From the NCBI GenBank assembly GCA_018828145.1, contig JAHJWO010000032.1, forward strand, positions 35,900-99,899: a stretch of 64,000 nt of DNA, given 5' to 3'. Source of the stretch: Alphaproteobacteria bacterium. GTDB lineage: Bacteria; Pseudomonadota; Alphaproteobacteria; Rhizobiales; Devosiaceae. Each line of letters starts with the position of its first letter. Position 1 is the first letter of the stretch. Positions 44,324 to 51,416 of this stretch are shown here, piece by piece. Position numbers and translations under genes: made by a program. The notes beneath the pieces are model-generated. The model saw only the letters and a program-made list of their open reading frames with translations, ran no database searches and was not told the origin of the DNA.

Positions 44324-44989
44324 ATGAAGTCGAAGATTCTGGTTGCGCTCGCCGCGACCCTGGCGCTCACCGCCTGCACCACCACCAATCCTTATACGGG
44401 CCAGTCCCAGCTCTCCAATACTGCCGGCGGTGCGCTGATCGGCACGGGCGGCGGCGCAGTCGCCGGTGCCCTGGTTGGCGCTGCCGTGGGTGGCGATCCG
44501 CGCGTTGGCGCGTTGATCGGTGCTGGTGTCGGCGGCCTCACCGGCGCGGCCATCGGCTCCTATATGGACCAGCAGGAAGCCGAACTGCGCGCCCAGTTGC
44601 AGGGCACCGGCGTCTCGGTCACCCGCGTCGGCCAGAACATCATCCTCAACATGCCGTCCAACATCACCTTCGCCACCGACCAGTCAACGGTGCAGCCGGC
44701 CTTCAACCAGACCCTGGTCTCGGTCGCGCTCGTGCTCAAGAAGTTCGACAAGTCCATCGTCGACGTCTATGGCCACACCGACAGCCAGGGCGACGATGCC
44801 TATAACCTGAGCCTCAGCCAGCGCCGCGCCGTTTCGGTTGCGACCATCCTGGCCAACCAGGGCATCGACCAGCGCCGCTTCTATATCGAAGGCAAGGGTG
44901 AAACGTCCCCGATCGCCAGTAATGCCACCGAAGCCGGCCGCGCCCAGAACCGCCGCGTCGAAATCCAGATCGCGCCCATCAACGGCTGA
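44324..44989 (+). CDS. OmpA-family outer-membrane lipoprotein (YiaD-like)
   Basis: 221 residues. Lipoprotein signal with lipobox LTAC (Cys at about 19), a Gly-rich segment (33-78, glycine zipper: GGALIGTGGGAVAGALVGAA), and an OmpA C-terminal peptidoglycan-binding domain (about 105-217) with FATDQSTVQP, DVYGHTDSQGDDAYNLSLSQ and GRAQNRRVEI. Start ATG 44324 has AGGGGG upstream. It would tether the outer membrane to peptidoglycan. Followed by a strong hairpin terminator. Confidence 0.93.
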   Translation: MKSKILVALAATLALTACTTTNPYTGQSQLSNTAGGALIGTGGGAVAGALVGAAVGGDPRVGALIGAGVGGLTGAAIGSYMDQQEAELRAQLQGTGVSVTRVGQNIILNMPSNITFATDQSTVQPAFNQTLVSVALVLKKFDKSIVDVYGHTDSQGDDAYNLSLSQRRAVSVATILANQGIDQRRFYIEGKGETSPIASNATEAGRAQNRRVEIQIAPING

Positions 44990-45010
44990 TCCTGGCTGTC
45001 GTCAGAATCG

Positions 45011-45039
45011 AAAAGCGCGGCTCGAGGGCCGCGCTTTTT
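45011..45039. terminator. bidirectional intrinsic terminator
   Basis: AAAAGCGCGGC (45011-45021) pairs with GCCGCGCTTTT (45028-45038), loop TCGAGG, with A and T runs on both sides. Serves the OmpA lipoprotein gene and the convergent small-protein operon. Confidence 0.88.
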
Positions 45040-45044
45040 GTTTG

Positions 45045-45344
45045 TCAGGACGTCGGAGCCACCGGTTCCACCACCGGCTCGGCTGAGGGCGTTCCCGGCT
45101 GGACATCGCTGCCCGGTGCGCCATTGAACATCTGCATGAGAAACAGCAATGCGATGACGATGGCGAGGCCAAAGACGCCATAGAGCCACCAATTGGTCGG
45201 TCCCGTTGCGGCCACTGTGGCTTCATGCTCGCCTGCCACCTTGATCGCCGAACCATCCGGCACATCGATGCGCGAGCCGTTTTCGTCGACCAGGTGATCC
45301 ACGCTTGCCACGGTGGGCTGCGGTTGCTTGGGGGCGGTAGCCAT
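45045..45344 (-). CDS. small single-helix membrane protein, unknown
   Basis: 99 residues: polar N-terminus with HLVDENGSRIDVPDGSAIKV, one membrane helix at about 51-71 (WWLYGVFGLAIVIALLFLM), and a Pro/Val/Glu-rich tail. I do not recognise a family. Its ATG overlaps the TGA of the gene upstream (TGATG), so the two form a small operon opposite a PRC-barrel stress gene. Confidence 0.68.
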   Translation of the reverse strand: MATAPKQPQPTVASVDHLVDENGSRIDVPDGSAIKVAGEHEATVAATGPTNWWLYGVFGLAIVIALLFLMQMFNGAPGSDVQPGTPSAEPVVEPVAPTS

Positions 45345-45601
45345 CAGAAGTCTCCCTTGATCACGGTATCCCCGCCCACGCCATCCTGCACGCCCTGGCG
45401 CACTTCGGCGATGGCAAGGTCGATCTCTTCGGCATCAAAGCCGAGGTCCTTGCCTTCCTGGCTTGCGCCGGTCACGTCCGACTTGAGCTGGTGCAGCAGG
45501 TCGAGCTTTTCCCGGGCGGTAAATAGGCTGTTGTGAGCGATGGCCATGGGAGTGATTTTGTCATTGCCGCCCATGCGGTCGCGGAGGCTGTCAAAGATCA
45601 T
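45344..45601 (-). CDS. small hypothetical protein
   Basis: 85-residue soluble helical protein: IAHNSLFTAREKLDLLHQLK, then a glycine-containing acidic stretch (GKDLGFDAEEIDLAIAEVR) and QDGVGGDTVIKGDF at the end. No family recognised. First gene of a two-gene unit with the 99-residue membrane protein; a GGAAC-N17-CATT sequence upstream is close to an EcfG promoter. Confidence 0.66.
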   Translation of the reverse strand: MIFDSLRDRMGGNDKITPMAIAHNSLFTAREKLDLLHQLKSDVTGASQEGKDLGFDAEEIDLAIAEVRQGVQDGVGGDTVIKGDF

Positions 45602-45642
45602 CTCGCGTCTCCTTCAATGGGTCTGGTGACCCCCGACAAACC

Positions 45643-45668
45643 AATGCTTTGCCAAGCCGCGGGGTTCC
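45643..45668 (-). promoter_or_regulatory. imperfect EcfG-like promoter, minus strand
   Basis: On the minus strand GGAAC (45668-45664), 17 bases, CATT (45646-45643); one mismatch to CGTT. About 42 bases before the 85-residue protein start, and back to back with the exact EcfG match at 45712-45737. Confidence 0.35.
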
Positions 45669-45711
45669 GTTCCCCGTCTCGCACCACGGTCCGATCACAT
45701 TTTTTTCAGCC

Positions 45712-45737
45712 GGAACCGGTGGCGCCGCGGGCACGTT
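45712..45737 (+). promoter_or_regulatory. EcfG-type (general stress) promoter of the PRC-barrel gene
   Basis: GGAAC (45712-45716), 17-base spacer, CGTT (45734-45737): exact EcfG consensus. Predicted leader of about 26 bases containing GAGGAG before ATG 45771. Confidence 0.75.
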
Positions 45738-45770
45738 GACCTGTCACACGCAACCACAGAGGAGTTCGAA

Positions 45771-46163
45771 ATGGCTTACGATGACATTCGCAACCGCGAT
45801 GCCGACGTCAAGGAAACCCACGACCTCATCGCCTCCGACAAGGTCGAAGGCACCAAGGTTTATGACCCGCACGGCGAGCATATCGGTTCGGTCGAACGCC
45901 TTCTGGTCGAAAAGCGCAGCGGCAAGGTTTCCTATGCCGTGCTGAGCTTTGGCGGCTTCCTCGGCATCGGTGAAGACCACTACCCGCTGCCCTGGTCCAA
46001 GCTCAACTACGACGAGAGCCTGGGCGGCTACCGTGTCGACGTCACCAAGGAGCAGCTGGAAGGCGCTCCGAAGTATGACTACGAGCATGACGAGGATTAC
46101 TGGACGGCAGAGAACGGTCGTCGCGTCTACGACCACTACGGTGTCGCGCCCTACTGGATCTAG
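45771..46163 (+). CDS. PRC-barrel domain stress protein
   Basis: 130 residues. PRC-barrel at about 15-85: SDKVEGTKVYDPHGEHIGSV, a core strand VSYAVLSFGGFLGIGEDHYPLP and KLNYDESLGGYRVDVTKEQL; then an acidic, Tyr-rich tail (YDYEHDEDYWTAENGRRVYD). Such genes are frequent members of the alphaproteobacterial general stress regulon, in line with the EcfG-type promoter just upstream. Confidence 0.9.
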   Translation: MAYDDIRNRDADVKETHDLIASDKVEGTKVYDPHGEHIGSVERLLVEKRSGKVSYAVLSFGGFLGIGEDHYPLPWSKLNYDESLGGYRVDVTKEQLEGAPKYDYEHDEDYWTAENGRRVYDHYGVAPYWI

Positions 46164-46202
46164 TCAGCTCCCCGGCATTTCATGACCAAGTGATACTGCC
46201 AG

Positions 46203-46235
46203 CCGGCGCCCCCCTCGGGGACGCCGGTCTTTCCT
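46203..46235 (+). terminator. hairpin terminator after PRC-barrel gene
   Basis: CCGGCG (46203-46208)/CGCCGG (46222-46227) with inner CCCC/GGGG pairs, followed by TCTTTCCTTTT. It lies 40 bases past the stop codon. Confidence 0.7.
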
Positions 46236-46335
46236 TTTGCGGGGCGAGCCCTAGCTAAGCAGGCCGCGCCAAGCTATTCAGTAGATCCCGACACATGACA
46301 GAACCGCCAAAGAGTTCTGAGAGGAAAACCTGACA

Positions 46336-46791
46336 ATGACGAGCCCTGCTGAACGCGACGCACTGGACGCCGACCTGCTCGCACAGGTCACCGAAATCGT
46401 CTCCGCCTATGTCTCCAGCAATCCCATTTCGCCCGCCGACCTGCCCGCCCTGATCGCCGATACCCATCGGGCGCTGCAGTCCCTCTCTGCCAACGGCGTG
46501 GCTGCCGTGGTGGAGGAGTTGACCCCGGCCGTGTCGATCAGGAAGTCGGTGACCCCGGACTACATTGTCTGTCTGGAAGACGGCAAGAAGTTCAAGTCGC
46601 TGAAACGGCATTTGAGCGTGCTCGGTATGACGCCGGATGAGTACCGCGCCCGTTGGGGCCTGCCCAAGGACTATCCGATGGTCGCGCCGAACTATGCGGC
46701 AACGCGGTCCGCGCTCGCCAAGTCCAACGGACTGGGCCGCAAGCCGGATGTGTCCGCCAAGCCGGTCAGGAAGTCGAAAGCCCGCGCCTAG
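46336..46791 (+). CDS. mucR: MucR/Ros-family zinc-finger transcriptional regulator
   Basis: 151 residues. Alphaproteobacterial MucR: N-terminal ISAYVSSNPI-type oligomerisation region (here VSAYVSSNPISPADLPALI), then the zinc finger C-x2-DGKKFKSLKRHL: Cys in DYIVCLEDGKKFKSLKRHLS, followed by GMTPDEYRARWGLPKDYPMVAPNYA. MucR is an H-NS-like regulator of exopolysaccharide, motility and virulence genes, and is usually autoregulated. GAGAGGAAAA precedes ATG 46336. The standard ligand set (C, D/H, H) is only partly visible, as is common in MucR. Confidence 0.93.
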   Translation: MTSPAERDALDADLLAQVTEIVSAYVSSNPISPADLPALIADTHRALQSLSANGVAAVVEELTPAVSIRKSVTPDYIVCLEDGKKFKSLKRHLSVLGMTPDEYRARWGLPKDYPMVAPNYAATRSALAKSNGLGRKPDVSAKPVRKSKARA

Positions 46792-46829
46792 GGTTCTCCG
46801 CAAAGCATTACCCGACGACGGAAGCCGAG

Positions 46830-47024
46830 ATGGATCAGAATAAGACCGCCCTTGAACGCACATTCGAACTGGCCAAGTCAGGCCGGTTCGCCAGCTTTGG
46901 CGAAATCAAGAAGGTCGTGCGTGGCGAAGGTTATGCCGTGGACCAGCTCACCGGTCCGCAACTCTCCAAGCAGGTTCGCGGCCTGATCGAACTCGCCCGG
47001 ACCCGCCAGTCGGCCGAACGCTAG
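46830..47024 (+). CDS. small hypothetical protein downstream of mucR
   Basis: 64 residues from ATG 46830: TALERTFELAKSGRFASFGE then IKKVVRGEGYAVDQLTGPQL and a helical, positively charged tail. Looks like a small helix-turn-helix or helical-hairpin protein. It lies 38 bases after mucR on the same strand and is likely co-transcribed. No known function. Confidence 0.65.
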   Translation: MDQNKTALERTFELAKSGRFASFGEIKKVVRGEGYAVDQLTGPQLSKQVRGLIELARTRQSAER

Positions 47025-47036
47025 GGGGCAGGCCGT

Positions 47037-47300
47037 TCAGGCCTGCTGGCGCCGGTTGATATAGGCCAGCAGCAAGGGTGCGGCAAACAGCGTTGCGATG
47101 CCCGCCAGGGGGTCGGAAACGACCAGCAGCAGGCCGATCCAGGCGGAGAGTACCAGGGGCAGGGCGCGGCGGGCCTGCGGTGGCTCGGCGGCAAGTCCCA
47201 ATATTTCGGCCGTGGAAAGCACGCGGCCCTGGCACAGGACAACCGGCGCCGCGTCGGCGGTCGGCTGCGGCGTCGATACGCAAATGTGTTCCACAGCCAT
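47037..47300 (-). CDS. small membrane protein, unknown
   Basis: 87 residues from ATG 47300. Soluble N-terminal half (VEHICVSTPQPTADAAPVVL, then GRVLSTAEILGLAAEPPQAR) and a C-terminal pair of membrane helices (about 46-80). No family recognised. Convergent with the small mucR-linked gene, 12 bases between stops. The longer frame to 47507 overlaps the spacer and has no support. Confidence 0.6.
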   Translation of the reverse strand: MAVEHICVSTPQPTADAAPVVLCQGRVLSTAEILGLAAEPPQARRALPLVLSAWIGLLLVVSDPLAGIATLFAAPLLLAYINRRQQA

Positions 47301-47513
47301 GATCGCCTCGCTTGATCGGAGCGACCATGACGCGCAAAAGCTTCGTCGGCTTTGAAACGCGAGCCGGCATTTTAGCGGACCCAGCAAGACATTGTTAATC
47401 GCAGGGCGTTTTGCCCCAAGACTTTCCCCCGTCCCGGGCGTTTGCTCGGTTGGGGTTGATGGTTTTGGCGACCGATCCATGTCCGAACAGCGAAGCGAAC
47501 GGACCAATCAATC

Positions 47514-47672
47514 ATGCTTCTGGCCATTTTGGCGCTCCTTGCCAGTTTTGATGCGACCACGCTGCTGAGCCTGGCCGGCGCCTATTTTGGCGGCGCCGCC
47601 GGCGCGGTGGTGGGCATGGTTGTCGGCATTGTGCTGGCCTTCCTCCTCATGGCGCGGAGGGCAGGGCGATGA
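47514..47672 (+). CDS. 52-residue membrane peptide
   Basis: Short ORF from ATG 47514 to TGA 47672: a first hydrophobic stretch (LLAILALLASF), then GGAAGAVVGMVVGIVLAFLL with Gly/Ala spacing of a packed membrane helix, ending MARRAGR. Its last codons overlap the chimeric gene start (ATGATGA), which is the main argument that it is translated. It would sit in the inner membrane; role unknown. Confidence 0.55.
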   Translation: MLLAILALLASFDATTLLSLAGAYFGGAAGAVVGMVVGIVLAFLLMARRAGR

Positions 47673-48832
47673 TGACCGACAGGGCAATCTGCATCTGCGT
47701 CGTCGGCACGCGGCCGGAAGTCATCAAGATGGCCGCGGTGATCGCGCGCCTGGGGGAAAGCGACTGGGCAAGGCCATTCATCGTCAGCATCGGCCAGCAT
47801 GCCGAGCTGCTTGACCGGGCCATGGCCGATTTCGGCCTCGTGGCGGACCATCACATCGCCATCGACCGCAATCGGGGCTCGATCCTCGAAGTCGCGTCCC
47901 AGGCCATGGATCGCCTCGATGCGCTGCTGGAGGGCCTCGACCCCGCCTGCGTCATCGCCCAGGGCGATACGACCACGGTAATGGCGGCCTCCCTCGAGTT
48001 CGCCGAATGGCACTCCAAGGACCTGGTCGTGCGCGAAAGCATGACCGGCGTGGTGCCCTGCGCCGGCGTCTCCGCCTGCTTCTCCCATCGCGCCATCGAC
48101 GCCCTGCGCCAGGAGCGGGCCGGCGAAGTCTTTTCCACCACCAGCCTGACCGAGGACTACGACATCGCCTTCCGGCTGGCCAAGATGGGCATGCGGGAAA
48201 TCTTCGTGCGCCTCCCCATCTCCCTGGTCGTCGAGGCAGTGGGGCCGGACGGCATGCCCGAAATCACCCGGCGCAGCATGCCGGTCGCCACCCGCGAGTT
48301 CTTCCCCGAGGATTTCCGCGCGGCCTATCGGCAGCTGGCGCGGTGGCTATTGGGCATCGCCTTCCAGGGCTGGACGCAGCACGGCTGGGAGGGAAATCTC
48401 GGCGCCAAATACTTCTTCCTGCGCGATCGCAAGGGGCTGATCACCGCTCCCGCCGCGATCCTGGCCTATTTCGCCATGTTCAGCCTGCTTGTCGGCCATG
48501 GCCTCTTCCAGTTCCTGCCCCAGGCCGAGCGGCCGCCCTATGCCCTGCTCGGGTCCGACCTGTACCGCACGCTGCTCTGGGTAAATCTCATTCTGCTCGG
48601 CAACCGGCTGGTGCAACGCACCCTCTTCACCACCCGGATTTACGGCATCTGGCAGGGGCTCATGGCCGGGCCTCGCATGATCGTGTCGAACCTGTTGAAC
48701 TTCTTCGCCACCCTGCGCGCCGCGGCTATCTTCGCGCGGCACAAGGCCACCGGCAAACCCATCGTCTGGGACAAGACCACCCATTCCTACCCCTTCCAGA
48801 TTGCCTCAGGCGTCGCGCGTCTTCCGGGATAG
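47669..48832 (+). CDS. chimeric protein: WecB-type epimerase N-part fused to NfrB-type glycosyltransferase C-part
   Basis: 387 residues. Residues 1-109 match the N-terminal domain of non-hydrolysing UDP-GlcNAc 2-epimerase (VVGTRPEVIKMAAVI, SIGQHAELLD, VIAQGDTTTVMAASL). From residue 110 (EFAEWHSKDLVVRESMTG, FSTTSLTEDYDIAFRLAKMG, RWLLGIAFQGWTQHGW, WDKTTHSYP) it matches the C-terminal half of NfrB-like c-di-GMP-linked glycosyltransferases, with three or four membrane helices. Both parents are truncated: the epimerase C-domain and the GT nucleotide-sugar domain are missing. The junction is at about 47993-47998 (CTCGAG). Probably a deletion fusion of neighbouring wecB and nfrB genes and non-functional for either activity. 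Confidence 0.85.
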   Translation: MMTDRAICICVVGTRPEVIKMAAVIARLGESDWARPFIVSIGQHAELLDRAMADFGLVADHHIAIDRNRGSILEVASQAMDRLDALLEGLDPACVIAQGDTTTVMAASLEFAEWHSKDLVVRESMTGVVPCAGVSACFSHRAIDALRQERAGEVFSTTSLTEDYDIAFRLAKMGMREIFVRLPISLVVEAVGPDGMPEITRRSMPVATREFFPEDFRAAYRQLARWLLGIAFQGWTQHGWEGNLGAKYFFLRDRKGLITAPAAILAYFAMFSLLVGHGLFQFLPQAERPPYALLGSDLYRTLLWVNLILLGNRLVQRTLFTTRIYGIWQGLMAGPRMIVSNLLNFFATLRAAAIFARHKATGKPIVWDKTTHSYPFQIASGVARLPG

Positions 48833-48886
48833 GTGTGTCGTGCCGAATGCTGGTCCGCCGTGCCGCCGATGACGACACCATACGGA

Positions 48887-48914
48887 CCGGCAGCCCGTGG
48901 GGCTGCCGGCAGGT
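48887..48914. terminator. hairpin terminator between chimeric gene and TonB receptor
   Basis: CCGGCAGCCC (48887-48896) pairs with GGGCTGCCGG (48900-48909), loop GTG, followed by CAGGTTT. In the convergent spacer, so it could serve both sides. Confidence 0.65.
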
Positions 48915-48920
48915 TTGCTC

Positions 48921-51047
48921 CTAGTAGTCGAACTGCTTGGCCAGGGTCAGCTTGAAGGTGCGGCCCTTCGAGCGGTCCATCGAGAGGTTCTCGCGGTAGT
49001 CGGCGTTGAAAATGTTCTCGATGGAGAACTGCGCCTCGGTCCCCTTGAACGCGCCAGACTGCGGCTTCCAGCTGGCAAAGACGTCGACCGAGGCCCAGCC
49101 GCCCGGCATGAGCGTGGCCGGAACCGTGGCCGCGGCGACTATCGGGTTGGCCGCCAGGGTGACCTTGGTGCCATATTCGACGTCATGCTCGGGCAGGCGG
49201 CCTCCCAGGGTCAGTACGACCTTGTCCTGCGGCAGGGAGTCGAGGGGATCGCCAGCCAGGCGTGTATTGCTGGCATTGGTGGCGGCCGACCCGCCCGCAC
49301 CCAGGAAGGTCTGGCTATATTCGCCGCGTGTCAGCGTATAGGCGAGACGCCCGAACACATGGTCGGACTCATAGGAGCCCTCGAGTTCCAGCCCCCAAAG
49401 CCGCATGCCCGCGATATTGACGAAATAGGGCGCATTGGCCGTGACCGGGTTCGAGCGGATGCCGTCGGTGATGTTGTTGTAGAAGCCCGTGGCCTTGAAC
49501 CCGGCGCGATCACCGGCCGTGAGCAAGTCATAGCCCTGCAGGCCGAACCCAGCTTCGTAATTGTCCGAGGCTTCCTTCCGCAGGTTCAGGTTGGCCGAGC
49601 GGGTCCCCGAATACTGGAACATTTCGTCCAGCGTCGGCAGGCGCTCGGTATGCGCCACGGAGCCAAAGACGTTGAAATTGTCGTTAAACTTGTAAACCGC
49701 GGCGAGCTTGGGCGAGAAGGCTGCCTGCCCATTCGGCGTCGTGGTGGCCAGTGACTGGCTCGGGTTGAGATAGGAATAGTCGACGCGCGCCCCGGCAATG
49801 ACCGTGAACCGCTCGTCGATCGTATGCTCGCTCTGCGCGAACACGCCGACATTGGTGGAGGTGCCTTCCGGGTGGGTGGTGATCACGCCGCCGCCGACGG
49901 GCGCCGCGACGCGGTTCTGGTTGCTCGCCTGCACGCCATAGGTGAGGTAGTTGACCCAGTTGTCGCCCGAGAACTCAGAGGTATTGGCCGCGTTGAGCTG
50001 CACGGTCTGGTAGCCGTAATCGGCGGCGCCGATGCTGCCCAGGAACGGGCTGGTCGGGTTGCGCTGCTGAACGCTGGTGTCGGAATAGGAGAGCTGGACC
50101 TTGAGGTCGAGCATCTCGTTATCCGAAGCCGGGTTCTCATAGCTCAGCACGACGGTCTGATCGTCCACGGCGCGGTCGATCTGGCCGAAATTCTGCGGAT
50201 TGTTCAGCGGAATCGTGCCTGTCTGGGCATAGTCCTGCTTGTCCTGGTCGGTGTTCCAGCGCTGGTAGGACAGGCGAACCACCTGCTCGGCATCCAGATG
50301 CATGGTGCCTTTGACAAGGCCTGACCAGGCCGCAAATTCCGAGCCGGGCAGGGTGCCGCCGGCAGCCAGATCCTGCAGGGCCGAGCGGCGGAAATTGCCG
50401 GTCGCAAGCACTTCGAATGTCTCGTTGATACGATGCGCCAGAATGGCCGAGACCAGCGCCCCATTGCCATTGGAGCTGTAGCTCCCCTTGACCCGCAGGG
50501 CACCCGTCTGCCCGTCCTGGATGAAGTCGGAAGCATCCTTGGTGGTGAAGTTGATGACGCCGCCAAAGGCCCCCGAGCCGTACAGCGTCGAGGATGCCGG
50601 GCCGCGCAGGACTTCGACCTGCTTGTAGAGTTCGGGGTCCGAGAAGAACGACCCCATGCGGTATTGCTCGTAGAACTTCTTGGCGCCATCGACCGTGATG
50701 ATGATGCGCGCTTCATCGCCCGAGGTTTCGGCCGAGCCGATGCCGCGGATATTGAACGACTCGCCGAGCGTGCGCTCGGAGCCGATCATGGTGACGCCGG
50801 GAATATCCGCGAAGATCTCGCCCGTTGAACTGGCCTGCTTCTGGTCAATGTCCGCCTGGTCGACCACGGTCACGGCCTGTGGCGTATTGAGCGCCACCTT
50901 GGCGGCACCAGCCCCGATTACCAGACGCTCCAGCAGCGTCACATTCGTCATATTCGCATTCGATTGCGCGGCAGCCCCCTGCACACCAATCATCCCCAGC
51001 GCCACGCCGCACAGCAGTGCCGCGGCACGCGATCGTACCAGCCCCAT
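48921..51047 (-). CDS. TonB-dependent outer-membrane receptor (probable heme receptor)
   Basis: 708 residues from ATG 51047. Signal peptide of about 28 residues (AAALLCGVALGMIGVQGAAA), plug domain (about 40-165: QAVTVVDQADIDQKQ, FNIRGIG, VEVLRGPASSTLYGSGAFGG) and 22-strand barrel to a C-terminal aromatic (KQFDY). The region that carries FRAP/NPNL in well-known heme receptors reads ERLPTLDEMF and NLNLRKE, so the motifs are only partial. Divergent from hemP-hmuSTUV, which argues for heme as ligand. A -35/-10 pair lies at 51147-51175. Confidence 0.88.
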   Translation of the reverse strand: MGLVRSRAAALLCGVALGMIGVQGAAAQSNANMTNVTLLERLVIGAGAAKVALNTPQAVTVVDQADIDQKQASSTGEIFADIPGVTMIGSERTLGESFNIRGIGSAETSGDEARIIITVDGAKKFYEQYRMGSFFSDPELYKQVEVLRGPASSTLYGSGAFGGVINFTTKDASDFIQDGQTGALRVKGSYSSNGNGALVSAILAHRINETFEVLATGNFRRSALQDLAAGGTLPGSEFAAWSGLVKGTMHLDAEQVVRLSYQRWNTDQDKQDYAQTGTIPLNNPQNFGQIDRAVDDQTVVLSYENPASDNEMLDLKVQLSYSDTSVQQRNPTSPFLGSIGAADYGYQTVQLNAANTSEFSGDNWVNYLTYGVQASNQNRVAAPVGGGVITTHPEGTSTNVGVFAQSEHTIDERFTVIAGARVDYSYLNPSQSLATTTPNGQAAFSPKLAAVYKFNDNFNVFGSVAHTERLPTLDEMFQYSGTRSANLNLRKEASDNYEAGFGLQGYDLLTAGDRAGFKATGFYNNITDGIRSNPVTANAPYFVNIAGMRLWGLELEGSYESDHVFGRLAYTLTRGEYSQTFLGAGGSAATNASNTRLAGDPLDSLPQDKVVLTLGGRLPEHDVEYGTKVTLAANPIVAAATVPATLMPGGWASVDVFASWKPQSGAFKGTEAQFSIENIFNADYRENLSMDRSKGRTFKLTLAKQFDY

Positions 51048-51121
51048 GTCAAACTCCAGTTGTCGGTTTCTTGAAGGCTGGCTGGCGGGGAGCTGGCTTG
51101 CCGTGATCGCGTCTTTTAATA

Positions 51122-51136
51122 TGACTCTTTCGATCA
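51122..51136. promoter_or_regulatory. possible iron-responsive (RirA-type IRO) box
   Basis: TGA (51122-51124), 9 bases, TCA (51134-51136), the RirA operator core, between the receptor and hemP. The motif fixes only six bases, so a chance match is possible. Confidence 0.33.
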
Positions 51137-51146
51137 CCTATTGCGT

Positions 51147-51175
51147 CGAGTAAATAACATGGCTAAGAAAGTCAA
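51147..51175 (-). promoter_or_regulatory. sigma70-type promoter of the TonB receptor gene
   Basis: On the minus strand TTGACT (51175-51170), 17-base spacer, TACTCG (51152-51147). The -35 is good, the -10 weak. About 100 bases before the receptor start. Confidence 0.4.
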
Positions 51176-51240
51176 GTTTTATGGTGTCGCCCGGCTGTGA
51201 TCCGGAATGGCGCTACGCAATTGATATGCAAGGACTATTT

Positions 51241-51408
51241 ATGCAAACCGCCGCAGAGCCGCCAGCCGGCGATCGCGAGAATGGCCAGCCCAGAACCATC
51301 GGCAGCGACGAATTGTTCGATGGCCAGAGCGAGGTTTTCATCCGGCACAACGGCGTGCAGTACCGCCTCAGAATCACCCGCCAAGACAAGCTCATCCTGA
51401 CCAAATAG
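51241..51408 (+). CDS. hemP: hemin uptake protein HemP/HmuP
   Basis: 55 residues from ATG 51241, with AAGGA seven bases upstream; ATG 51226 is the alternative. HemP family core: RTIGSDELFDGQSEVFIRHN, then YRLRITRQDKLILTK at the end. In rhizobia and Bradyrhizobium HmuP is needed for heme-receptor expression. First gene of the heme-uptake operon, 8 bases before hmuS. Confidence 0.9.
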   Translation: MQTAAEPPAGDRENGQPRTIGSDELFDGQSEVFIRHNGVQYRLRITRQDKLILTK

Positions 51409-51416
51409 GTTCGAAA

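Noticed and set aside
47037..47507. 156-residue version of the 87-residue membrane protein
   Set aside because: The extra N-terminal part runs through the divergent spacer, is basic and low in structure, and lacks a ribosome site.
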